From NCBI RefSeq assembly GCF_000821085.1, contig NZ_CCXR01000001.1:372001-436000 (forward strand): a stretch of 64,000 nt of DNA, read 5' to 3'. Positions 9,425 through 16,635 of the stretch are shown here, in pieces. The notes below the pieces were generated by a model, which saw only the letters and a program-made list of their open reading frames with translations, did not search any database and was not told where the DNA came from. This stretch comes from Bacillus sp. B-jedd (GTDB lineage: Bacteria; Bacillota; Bacilli; Bacillales; Cytobacillaceae). The position numbers and the translations under genes are program-made. Within the stretch, counting starts at the first letter, position 1; each line of letters begins with the position of its first letter.

Positions 9425-9493
9425 ATGAAAATCCGTAAGCTTAAGAAAGTAAAAGCTACTGCAGTTCCATGCTGGTGGTGCTGGTTCTTGTAA
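9425..9493 (+). CDS. 22-residue Lys-rich, Cys/Trp-ended peptide (putative RiPP or signal precursor)
   Basis: The peptide begins MKIRKLKKVK and ends AVPCWWCWFL. The basic N-terminal half looks like a leader, and the last seven residues hold two Cys and three Trp as C-W-W-C-W. The ribosome binding site is near ideal: AAGGAGGTGA, with AGGAGG seven bases before the ATG. The stop is followed within 20 bases by a terminator, then by a gene for a PqqD-like/M50 protease. Short precursor, partial terminator and PqqD-type leader-binding domain is the usual layout of a RiPP locus. No radical SAM, YcaO or lanthipeptide enzyme is beside it, so modification could be limited to cleavage or a disulfide. Alternative: a leader peptide whose Trp and Cys codons control the terminator. 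Confidence 0.7.
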   Translation: MKIRKLKKVKATAVPCWWCWFL

Positions 9494-9509
9494 TTCATGT
9501 TACAGCCAG

Positions 9510-9542
9510 AAGGGTGCTTGCCATAAGCTTGCACCCTTTTTT
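9510..9542 (+). terminator. Terminator or attenuator between the peptide gene and the protease gene
   Basis: Stem AAGGGTGC/GCACCCTT with a 13-base loop and a run of T at 9537-9542, 16 bases after the peptide stop. It would make the peptide transcript more abundant than the protease transcript. Confidence 0.85.
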
Positions 9543-9563
9543 ATTAATAGGTTAGGTGAAAAA

Positions 9564-10748
9564 ATGGAAGTTAATAAATCCTCAAAACTTATATTGGTAA
9601 CAGTTGAGTTCCATAAAGATAGAAAAAACTATATAGTAAAAGACGTTGCTTCCGGAGATTTTTATGAAATGCCCAAGATGGCGGTCAAGGCTATTGAGTT
9701 GCTGAATCAGGGGTTACCCCTCGATGAAGTCGAGAACCGACTCAAAAACTCATACCCCGAAGAAGAGATAGATATACTTGATTTTGCCCAGCAGTTAATG
9801 GATTTAGAACTTATCAGCGAGATAGATGGAGTACAAGTTTTAAACAAGGAAATAAAAGAGAAAAAAGAAGGGTTTATTTGGATTCCTGTTGGATTGGGTA
9901 AATTAGCCTTTAATAAAATCAGTTATTTCCTCTATGCATTTCTATTCATATTTAATTTATATCTTTTTATAAAAAACCCCACTCTATTTCCAACTTATAA
10001 AGACTATTTTGTTTTTGACTGGATGTCTCTTAATGTTCTTCTCTGGATAGCGATAGGGATGATTCTTTTAATTATTCATGAGGCAGGCCATATTTTAGCA
10101 ATGCGCTCTAATGCTTTACCCACCCGCTTAACCATTGGCCACAGATTGATGTTCATTGCGCTGGAAACTGATATGGATGGAACGTGGGGACTTCCTCCTG
10201 GCAAAAGAAACGTCCTCTATTTAGGAGGCTTATGTTTTGATGTTGTAGTTTTAACTATTGCCCTGGCTATCCAAACCTACTATCCAGCAGGTCCTTGGTT
10301 AATGATCGCCGTAATGAAAATTATAGTGATTGATATATTCATCCGCTTCGTCTTTCAATGTGGTGTCTTTATGAAAACGGATTTGTATTTTTTATTAGAG
10401 AATATAACAGGAAGTTATAATTTAATGGAAAATGCCCACCACTTTATTAAGAGCAGATTCAAGAAAAATGAGAGAAGAGCTGGAGAAGTTTCATATGTCC
10501 ATGAGAAGAAAACTATTGCTTTATATAGTGTCATCTACTTTCTAGGTGTGTTTTTAACGATTTCAATCTTTATTCTGTTTTCTATACCACAGATTTTTTT
10601 AACGATGAGCCATTCGATAGATCGATTGAGCAGTCCTCTGTTTTCAAAGGAATTCTTTGATGGATTTATTGTATTGATCCAGACGCTAACAGGACTTTCT
10701 CTTCTACTCTACTCATGGAACAAAAAATACCGTCTTGGAAAAGAATAA
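9564..10748 (+). CDS. PqqD-like domain fused to an M50-type membrane metalloprotease
   Basis: 394 residues. Residues ~8-90 have the PqqD-like pattern (short beta strands around VKDVASGDFYEMP, then a helical region ending in a DF..QLMDLELI segment), the fold used as a RiPP leader-recognition element. From ~120 onward there are about six membrane helices. HEAGH at 172-176 sits in a membrane helix as the M50 zinc site; GGLCFD (221-226) and KTDLYFLLEN (271-280) resemble the second conserved region, with Asp273 a possible third ligand. M50 enzymes cut substrates within the membrane. YydH of the B. subtilis epipeptide locus is a comparable RiPP-linked M50 protein. Probable role: process or export the peptide encoded at 9425. 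Start at 9564, AGGTGA before it. Confidence 0.82.
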   Translation: MEVNKSSKLILVTVEFHKDRKNYIVKDVASGDFYEMPKMAVKAIELLNQGLPLDEVENRLKNSYPEEEIDILDFAQQLMDLELISEIDGVQVLNKEIKEKKEGFIWIPVGLGKLAFNKISYFLYAFLFIFNLYLFIKNPTLFPTYKDYFVFDWMSLNVLLWIAIGMILLIIHEAGHILAMRSNALPTRLTIGHRLMFIALETDMDGTWGLPPGKRNVLYLGGLCFDVVVLTIALAIQTYYPAGPWLMIAVMKIIVIDIFIRFVFQCGVFMKTDLYFLLENITGSYNLMENAHHFIKSRFKKNERRAGEVSYVHEKKTIALYSVIYFLGVFLTISIFILFSIPQIFLTMSHSIDRLSSPLFSKEFFDGFIVLIQTLTGLSLLLYSWNKKYRLGKE

Positions 10749-10755
10749 TTAGTAA

Positions 10756-10787
10756 GCCGTTCAGAGTTTTTCTGAATGGCTTTTTTT
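10756..10787 (+). terminator. Terminator of the protease gene
   Basis: Ten-base stem GCCGTTCAGA/TCTGAATGGC with one wobble pair, loop GTTTT, then seven T. Confidence 0.9.
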
Positions 10788-10852
10788 ATTTTTAGTACGG
10801 TTCTGGTTTTGGCGTTCTAGTTGGGACAGCAAACCGGGGTAATGGTAGTATT

Positions 10853-11227
10853 TCGTCCGAAGTCACTCCATGTTCGGACAGAGAATCAAAGAATCATCGG
10901 TTTCTTGTCCGAAGTAGCCCCGTGTTCGGACAGAGAATCAAAGAATCATCGGTTTCTTGTCCGAAGTCACTCCATGTTCGGACAGAAAATCAGAGAGTCA
11001 GGGGTTTCCTGTCCGAAGTAGTTCCATGTTCGGACAGAGAATCAGAGAATTATAGGTTCCTTGTCCGAAGTAGCCCCATGTTCGGACAGAAAATCAGAGA
11101 ATCACGGGTTTCTTGTCCGAAGTAGCCCCATGTTCGGACAGAAAATCAGAGAATCACGGGTTTCTTGTCCGAAGTAGCTCCATGTTCGGACAGAGAACCA
11201 GAGAATCATCGGTTTCATGTCCGAAGT
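10853..11227. repeat. 52-bp tandem repeat array A, seven units with internal dyads
   Basis: The octamer TTCGGACA recurs at 10873, 10925, 10977, 11029, 11081, 11133 and 11185, exactly 52 bases apart each time. In each unit it faces a TGTCCGAA (one or two bases varied in places) 25 bases later, giving an 8-bp hairpin arm with an A-rich loop containing AATCA repeats. The spacer between hairpins reads GTAGCCCCATG or a close variant. Short open frames across this region are produced by the repetition. The array fills the gap between the protease terminator and the nitrate-reductase-like operon. Confidence 0.93.
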
Positions 11228-11352
11228 CACCCCCGTCGTTCAAGCAACAAGCCCACGTAACAACAAAACCCTATTCGCCATCAATACAAATCCACTCACT
11301 TCCCCGCCAAAAACCTTCTTTGTGTCTAATCTTTGTCAAATCTCGAATAACT

Positions 11353-11419
11353 AGGGGTATTTCCCCCCGAGGATGGGGGAATACCCTGATTCAGGCAGAC
11401 GGCCATAATTTCCTACAAT
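11353..11419 (+). promoter_or_regulatory. GC-rich dyad and promoter of the nitrate-reductase-like operon
   Basis: Arms AGGGGTATTTCCCCC (11353-11367) and GGGGGAATACCCT (11375-11387) form a near-perfect inverted repeat. A -10 box TACAAT lies at 11414-11419 with a poor -35 (TTCAGG, 18-base spacer), so transcription would start near 11426 and the dyad would be centred near -56. This is a normal place for an activator. AGGG...CCCT resembles the TAGGG/CCCTA half sites reported for NreC. The NarL-type regulator at 17356 is the obvious candidate. Confidence 0.55.
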
Positions 11420-11463
11420 AAGAGTATCAAATTGAACTGTTGATTTTTTAAGGAGGAACTCTT

Positions 11464-12546
11464 ATGCAGGCGAATCTTGAAACTGTAAAAAAACCCGGCC
11501 GGTCTGTTAACGATGCTTTTGCATCCCATTTTGCCAAATCGATGTTTTTGGCGGTGAGCGGGCTTGTCATCCTATCATTCATTGGAACGAGGATGTTCAC
11601 ACACGTTGATTTAAACCTTTACGGCTATATGGTTGGAACGATTGTTTTCCTCGGCGGTTTTTTCTACCGGTTCATTGCCTGGGGAGAAAGGCCACCGACA
11701 AAGATCTTTATTAAAAAGGGGATCAAGCTTCTTTTCAGAAAATCGACTCCTAAAACGGCGACCGAGCAGCTGGTGACATACCGGTTCATCTGGAATCGCG
11801 GCCTGTATCGCTGGACACAGCATATCATGATGGGCTGGGGCTGCGTCATCGCCCTACTCGTTACATTCCCGCTCGTATTTGGCTGGATGTACTTCACGAT
11901 GGCCGACAACGGCATGTACACAATCGTGCTGATGGGGATGAACATCATGACTGTCCCGGCTGATGGCTTTATCGCGTTTTTATCGTATAACGCTCTGAAC
12001 ATTTCTGCTTTCATGGTCATCACTGGCGTTTCGATGGCGCTCTACCGTCGCTTGAAAAATATGCAGGCCCGCGCCGAGCAAACGTTTATGTACGACTTCC
12101 TGCCACTATACCTGCTGCTGTTTGTTTCCATCACAGGTCTGGCGCTGACATTCATTAATATCGCGTTGCACGGCTTCGGCCACCAGGTAATGTCCTTGAT
12201 TCACCAATATTCAGTTATCATTACTCTAATCTACATGCCATTCGGTAAACTAGCGCACATTCCGTTCCGCCCGCTAAGCGTTTTTGCAAGAAACTACCGT
12301 GAACACTATGCGGAGCAGGCGACAAAGGAATGCAAGGTTTGCGGAACAGGCTTCGTATCTGTTGAACAATCAAACGATGTCATTGATGTACTCGGAATGA
12401 ACGATATAGAATTCGCGTCCAAGGAAGGGTTCCATCTTGCCGAGCTTTGCCTTCCATGCCGCCGGAAATACCGGATCGCACAGTTCTCCGGATTTGCGAC
12501 CCATCAAGTGAAAGTCAAGGAGGCCAACCAGAATGCAAAAGGTTGA
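11464..12546 (+). CDS. Membrane cytochrome-like subunit with C-terminal CxxC pairs
   Basis: 360 residues. About six hydrophobic helices span residues 25-265, with histidines placed as possible haem ligands (His120, His236, His240, His247, His265), recalling NarI/DsrM-type quinol-oxidising cytochrome b subunits. The cytoplasmic tail (280-340) has CKVC at 290-293 and CLPC at 329-332, which could bind zinc or an Fe-S centre. It is the first gene of an operon with a molybdoenzyme, a ferredoxin and a Rieske protein, so it probably passes electrons between the quinone pool and the enzyme. AAGGAGG precedes the ATG. I cannot assign a named family with certainty. Confidence 0.75.
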   Translation: MQANLETVKKPGRSVNDAFASHFAKSMFLAVSGLVILSFIGTRMFTHVDLNLYGYMVGTIVFLGGFFYRFIAWGERPPTKIFIKKGIKLLFRKSTPKTATEQLVTYRFIWNRGLYRWTQHIMMGWGCVIALLVTFPLVFGWMYFTMADNGMYTIVLMGMNIMTVPADGFIAFLSYNALNISAFMVITGVSMALYRRLKNMQARAEQTFMYDFLPLYLLLFVSITGLALTFINIALHGFGHQVMSLIHQYSVIITLIYMPFGKLAHIPFRPLSVFARNYREHYAEQATKECKVCGTGFVSVEQSNDVIDVLGMNDIEFASKEGFHLAELCLPCRRKYRIAQFSGFATHQVKVKEANQNAKG

Positions 12547-14737
12547 GTTCAGAAACGAACGGGATAAATATTTCAAGGAAGTTGAAAACCTCACCCATCC
12601 GAACGAAACTCTCGTCAAGACACACTGCAGCTATTGCGCGATGCAGTGCGGAATGAACCTGAGGGTCAATACGGTGACAAATAAAATTATCGGCGTTGAG
12701 CCCCGCTATGACTGGCCAGTGACGGTCGGCAAAATGTGCCCGAAAGGCGTGACCGCTTACCAGCAGGTCAACCACCCAGACAGGATCCTAAAGCCTCTAA
12801 TCCGTGATGATGCATCCTTGAAAGGGACGAAAGATGGCTTCCGTGAAGCAACTTGGGAAGAGGCATACGATTTAATTGTAAAGAACTTCAAAAAGCTTCA
12901 GGCTGAATACGGCAAAGACAGCGTATCCGTCTACGGCGGCGTGTCGATGACAAACGAAAAGTGCTACCTGACAGGAAAATTCGCCCGTGTCGGCCTCCAG
13001 ACAAGATATATCGATTACAACGGTCGTTTTTGCATGTCGAGTGCGGCTGGCGGGTTGAACCGTTCCCTCGGAATCGACCGCGGCTCCACGGTTCCCTGGA
13101 CAGACGTCCATGAAACAGACTGCCTGTTTATAGCTGGCAGCAACACGGCTGAATGCCATCCGACTTCGATGTTCCGTGTCTGGAACGTCCAGGAACGGGG
13201 CGGCTACCTGATCATTGCCGACCCGCGTGAAACGCCGATTGCGAGAAGGGCTGATGTCCATCTGGATCTGAAGCCTGGCACAGACTTGGCGCTAGCGAAC
13301 GGCATCGTGAACTTATTAATTCAAAAAGGCTATGCCGATGAAGAATTCGTCAATAACCATACAAATGGTTTTGCAGAGCTGAAAGAACTCGTAAAAGAAT
13401 TCACACCTGAATATACAAGCGAAATTACCGGGGTCGCACCTGAAAAAATCATCCGTGCCGCAGAGTTGTTCGGCAAGGCGCCGAATGCGATCGTCATGTT
13501 CGCCCGCGGAATCGAGCAGCAGCAGAAAGGCGTTGATAACGTCTCCGCTTATGTGAACATGTCACTGGTTACCGGCAAAATCGGCCGCCCGAAATCTGGC
13601 GTTGCCACCATCACAGGACAGGGGAACGGACAGGGAGGCCGCGAGCATGGCCAAAAGGCAGATGCGCTGCCAGGCTATCGTAAGCTAGCCAATCCTGAAC
13701 ACGTTAAGGAAGTTGCGGAAGTTTGGGGAATTAAACCGGAAGAAATGCCGCTTCCTGGCGTTTCCGCTTACGAAATGTTCGAACTCATGGAACAGAAGAC
13801 AATTCGCGCGCTTTACCTGCTTTGCTCAAACCCGGCTGTATCAGCCCCGAACCTGAACTATGTTAGGGAACAGATGAAGAATCTAGATTTCATGGTCTGT
13901 GTCGATTTCTACCTATCCGAATCAGCGGAATTCGCCGATGTCATCCTGCCGACAACGACATGGGCGGAGGATGAAGGAACTACGACAAACGTGGAAGGCC
14001 GGATTATCAAAATCAACCGCGCCCAGGCACCACTTGGAGAGTCTAAGCCAGATTGGCAGATCCAAATCGAAATCGCGGAACGGATGGGACGCGGCCAGTA
14101 TTTCTCCCACCTGAAAACGCCGCTCAATATTTTTAACGAACTCCGCCGCGCTTCAAAAGGCGGAACAGCGGATTACTCTGGAGTTACATGGGAAAAGATA
14201 GATAAACAGGATGGCGTCTTCTGGCCATGCAAGAGTGAAGAAGATACTGGGACACCGCATCTTTTCCTTGATAAGAAGTTTTACCATCCGGACGGAAAAG
14301 CGAAGCTGTTCGCCCTTCCGTATACACCACCAGCAGAGGAGCCGGATAATGAATTCCCGCTTCGCCTGACAACGGGCCGCGTCGTGTACCATTATCTATC
14401 GGGCAACCAGACTAGAAGAATTCAATTTTTGCACGATATGTGCCCTGATCCGTTTGTCGAGGTTCATCCTGAAACCGCCGCGAAATACGGAATAGAACAC
14501 GAAGAACGGGTTCTCCTTTACACCCGCCGCGGTGAAGCCGTTTATCAGGTGAAAATCACGGAAGCAATCAGGAAAGATACTGTTTTCGTTCCATATTCTT
14601 GGGGACATGAAAAATCTATTAACCTATTAACAATCCCGGCGCTTGACCCGATTAGCCGGATGCCGGAATTCAAGGCTTGCGCCGCTCAGATTAAAAAGGC
14701 GCCTGCCGAAAAACACGACTTAAAGAAGGTGCGATAA
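12533..14737 (+). CDS. NarB/NasC-type nitrate reductase-like molybdoenzyme
   Basis: 734 residues of the DMSO reductase superfamily. The N-terminal 4Fe-4S site is Cys32, Cys35, Cys39 and Cys69. The probable molybdenum ligand is Cys167 in YNGRFCMSSAAG. The segment GQGNGQGGREHGQKAD is typical of cytoplasmic assimilatory nitrate reductases (NarB, NasA, NasC). No Tat signal is present, so it works in the cytoplasm. Assimilatory enzymes normally sit beside a nitrite reductase and take electrons from ferredoxin or a flavoprotein; here the partners are a membrane subunit, a ferredoxin and a Rieske protein, pointing to a respiratory or quinone-linked role. The start overlaps the upstream gene by 14 bases, with CAAGGAGG before it. 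Confidence 0.87.
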   Translation: MQKVEFRNERDKYFKEVENLTHPNETLVKTHCSYCAMQCGMNLRVNTVTNKIIGVEPRYDWPVTVGKMCPKGVTAYQQVNHPDRILKPLIRDDASLKGTKDGFREATWEEAYDLIVKNFKKLQAEYGKDSVSVYGGVSMTNEKCYLTGKFARVGLQTRYIDYNGRFCMSSAAGGLNRSLGIDRGSTVPWTDVHETDCLFIAGSNTAECHPTSMFRVWNVQERGGYLIIADPRETPIARRADVHLDLKPGTDLALANGIVNLLIQKGYADEEFVNNHTNGFAELKELVKEFTPEYTSEITGVAPEKIIRAAELFGKAPNAIVMFARGIEQQQKGVDNVSAYVNMSLVTGKIGRPKSGVATITGQGNGQGGREHGQKADALPGYRKLANPEHVKEVAEVWGIKPEEMPLPGVSAYEMFELMEQKTIRALYLLCSNPAVSAPNLNYVREQMKNLDFMVCVDFYLSESAEFADVILPTTTWAEDEGTTTNVEGRIIKINRAQAPLGESKPDWQIQIEIAERMGRGQYFSHLKTPLNIFNELRRASKGGTADYSGVTWEKIDKQDGVFWPCKSEEDTGTPHLFLDKKFYHPDGKAKLFALPYTPPAEEPDNEFPLRLTTGRVVYHYLSGNQTRRIQFLHDMCPDPFVEVHPETAAKYGIEHEERVLLYTRRGEAVYQVKITEAIRKDTVFVPYSWGHEKSINLLTIPALDPISRMPEFKACAAQIKKAPAEKHDLKKVR

Positions 14738-15300
14738 TGGATAAGAGGCTGTATATAGAACTTGAAAACTGTATAGGATGCCGTTCATGCCTCGCTGCCT
14801 GCACACAGTGCGGCGGGCATGAAGAACGGAACCGGAACTACGTTTATGACGTAAACCCGCTTGTTGACCGGCAGACCATGCCTCTTATGTGCCTTCACTG
14901 TGTGAACCCGGCATGCGCGAGGAGCTGTCCGGCCCAGGCGATCCAGATCCATGAAACTGGTGCGGTCCTTTCCGCGCTCGTTGAAAAATGCATCGGCTGC
15001 CAAAACTGCACGATTGCATGCCCGTACGGCATTCCGAAGTTCGACACCGAGCAGAACCTCATGTATAAATGCGACCTATGCATCGATCGTTCCAAGGACG
15101 GCATCCCGCCGATGTGCGCGAGCGTCTGCCCGACGAATACACTGCAGTGGCTGACAGATGAGGAAATTGACGCGAAGAGAAAGCAATTCAATCTTGATAA
15201 CGGCGGTAAATGGGTGACAAGCCTGCCTTATCTTGAAGGGGAAACAAACGTTAAAGTAAATCTCCCTGGCATCTTGCAGGGCGTCACGAAATTGTTTTAG
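14737..15300 (+). CDS. Four-cluster 4Fe-4S ferredoxin subunit (NrfC/DmsB-like)
   Basis: 187 residues with four cysteine sets: CIGCRSCLAAC, CLHCVNPACARSC, CIGCQNCTIAC, and a last set formed by CDLC and CASVC separated by an insert. This is the electron-wire subunit found with molybdopterin oxidoreductases. No signal peptide, so cytoplasmic, like the catalytic subunit. Its ATG overlaps the preceding stop as TAATG, so translation is coupled. It should link the membrane subunit encoded at 11464 with the molybdoenzyme. Confidence 0.92.
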   Translation: MDKRLYIELENCIGCRSCLAACTQCGGHEERNRNYVYDVNPLVDRQTMPLMCLHCVNPACARSCPAQAIQIHETGAVLSALVEKCIGCQNCTIACPYGIPKFDTEQNLMYKCDLCIDRSKDGIPPMCASVCPTNTLQWLTDEEIDAKRKQFNLDNGGKWVTSLPYLEGETNVKVNLPGILQGVTKLF

Positions 15301-15311
15301 GAGGGATTGTA

Positions 15312-15836
15312 ATGGCAGAGAAAAATAATAAAATCCCGTTCGAAGAAGATAATTATACACATAACATTAACCGCAGCAATGAGCGGAAACTGGACCGGCG
15401 CGGCTTCATGAAAACACTCGTCGGGGCGGCCGGCGTGTTCGCCGTCTCCTCCCTGCCGTGGGGGGCGATGGCCGCGAAGGAACTGATCGACCTTGGTGAG
15501 AAGGAATATCCGCGCAAAAAAATCGCCAGCCTCGATTCTGTCGCTGTTGGTGATGCGGTGGAATTCGCATTTCCCGGCGAACACGACAGCGCGATTATGA
15601 TTCGTCTGTCCGAGACAAAGTTCGTAGCCTACCAAAATGCCTGCACCCACCTGCGCTGCCCGGTATTTTGGAATAAAGAAGAAAATGACCTGCTTTGCCC
15701 TTGCCACCACGGCAAGTTTGATGTCGAAACAGGAGCGCCTACAGCGGGACCGCCAAGAAGGCCGCTTCCGGAAATTTTCGTTAAGGTTGATAAAGGGGCG
15801 GTATACGCGACTGGGGTGAAGCGCTATGAAGCCTAG
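15312..15836 (+). CDS. Tat-exported Rieske 2Fe-2S protein
   Basis: 174 residues. A twin-arginine signal (DRRGFMK, Arg29-Arg30, then a hydrophobic stretch ending near AMA) predicts export or membrane anchoring outside. Rieske box I is CTHLRC (Cys111, His113, disulfide Cys116) and box II is CPCHHG (Cys129, disulfide Cys131, His132). Rieske proteins accept electrons from quinol. Finding an outward-facing Rieske protein in an operon with a cytoplasmic nitrate-reductase-like enzyme is unusual. AGGAGGGATTGTA precedes the ATG. Confidence 0.92.
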   Translation: MAEKNNKIPFEEDNYTHNINRSNERKLDRRGFMKTLVGAAGVFAVSSLPWGAMAAKELIDLGEKEYPRKKIASLDSVAVGDAVEFAFPGEHDSAIMIRLSETKFVAYQNACTHLRCPVFWNKEENDLLCPCHHGKFDVETGAPTAGPPRRPLPEIFVKVDKGAVYATGVKRYEA

Positions 15837-16026
15837 TACAGTGAATTTCGTTCTCCTCTGCGCAATCCTGATGCTGAATATTGTGTGCACGCATTTCATG
15901 GTCCAGCAGTACTTTTTCGAAAACTACGCCAACTCGCTCATTTTTGGGGCTTTGAACATCATCCTCTTTCCTTTGGCTCTTTTTATTTATAAAAGGGACC
16001 GCAGGATGGAGCGTGAAAGCAAATGA
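15826..16026 (+). CDS. Small two-helix membrane protein of unknown function
   Basis: 66 residues with two hydrophobic helices (about 7-27 and 35-52) and a charged C-terminal tail (YKRDRRMERESK). It overlaps the Rieske gene by 11 bases and the next gene by 4, so translation is coupled. I do not recognise a family. Its place in the operon suggests an assembly factor or small subunit of the membrane complex. Confidence 0.7.
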   Translation: MKPSTVNFVLLCAILMLNIVCTHFMVQQYFFENYANSLIFGALNIILFPLALFIYKRDRRMERESK

Positions 16027-16337
16027 TGAACAGCGAAACGTACATCGACTTTTGTTTTGCCAGAAAGGAAGAAGGTAACTTTTCAGAGGAGATTGACAGT
16101 CTCTTGAAGGACCTCTTTTCAGGCAAACGGCTGAAATGGTATCTTGAAGAAAAGACGGCTGACGGTGCCGATGTTGTCATCGCGGAAATCAAAGGCATGA
16201 CGCCGTTCCAGACGGAGGAAGAAACGATTGCGTTCATTGAAACGAATGCAGACGAGGCGTTCTGGGATTATCTCCAGGGATATAAAATCTTCGTTTATCC
16301 TAACAAGAAAGGGTGCGGCAGTTGTGGATCACATTAA
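16023..16337 (+). CDS. Small acidic protein ending in CGSCGSH, function unknown
   Basis: 104 residues, soluble and acidic, ending in KKGCGSCGSH, a possible metal or Fe-S handling tail. It overlaps both neighbours. No family recognised. A soluble operon protein beside a molybdoenzyme could be a maturation chaperone like NarJ or NapD, but there is no sequence signature to prove it. Confidence 0.65.
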   Translation: MMNSETYIDFCFARKEEGNFSEEIDSLLKDLFSGKRLKWYLEEKTADGADVVIAEIKGMTPFQTEEETIAFIETNADEAFWDYLQGYKIFVYPNKKGCGSCGSH

Positions 16338-16605
16338 GGACAGGAATCTGAAGCGCTTTGAAGGGGCGAATGTCGAACTTGCCATCAAGGACAGGGAAGG
16401 CACCGACCAGGCGCCGGCCATCCGGAAAGCGATTAAATATGTGCTCATGTGCCCGGACGGCACCCATGTAAGGTTTTATTTTGACAAAAATAAATTCCTT
16501 GCTGTGCCGGTTACAAGTGAATTTGGCGGTTCTGAAACGGAGCTTACTGCATATGACGCAGGCAGTGGTCTGTCCTACACGGTCAAAATAACAGACCGGA
16601 GATAG
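16324..16605 (+). CDS. Small protein of unknown function in the nitrate-reductase-like operon
   Basis: 93 residues from a GTG at 16324, about ten bases after AAAGGG and overlapping the preceding gene by 14 bases. The frame is open further upstream, but that part lies inside the 16023 gene and has no ribosome binding site. A short beta-rich domain is likely (alternating pattern around HVRFYFDKNKFLAVPV). No family recognised. It is the last gene before the sensory kinase. Confidence 0.6.
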   Translation: MDHIKDRNLKRFEGANVELAIKDREGTDQAPAIRKAIKYVLMCPDGTHVRFYFDKNKFLAVPVTSEFGGSETELTAYDAGSGLSYTVKITDRR

Positions 16606-16635
16606 GCGGCGGGATTGATTGAAGGAGGAAGCACG

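Noticed and set aside
10821..11421. Three overlapping small frames across array A as genes
   Set aside because: They come from the repeats and lack ribosome binding sites; the 52-base unit even shifts frame at each copy.
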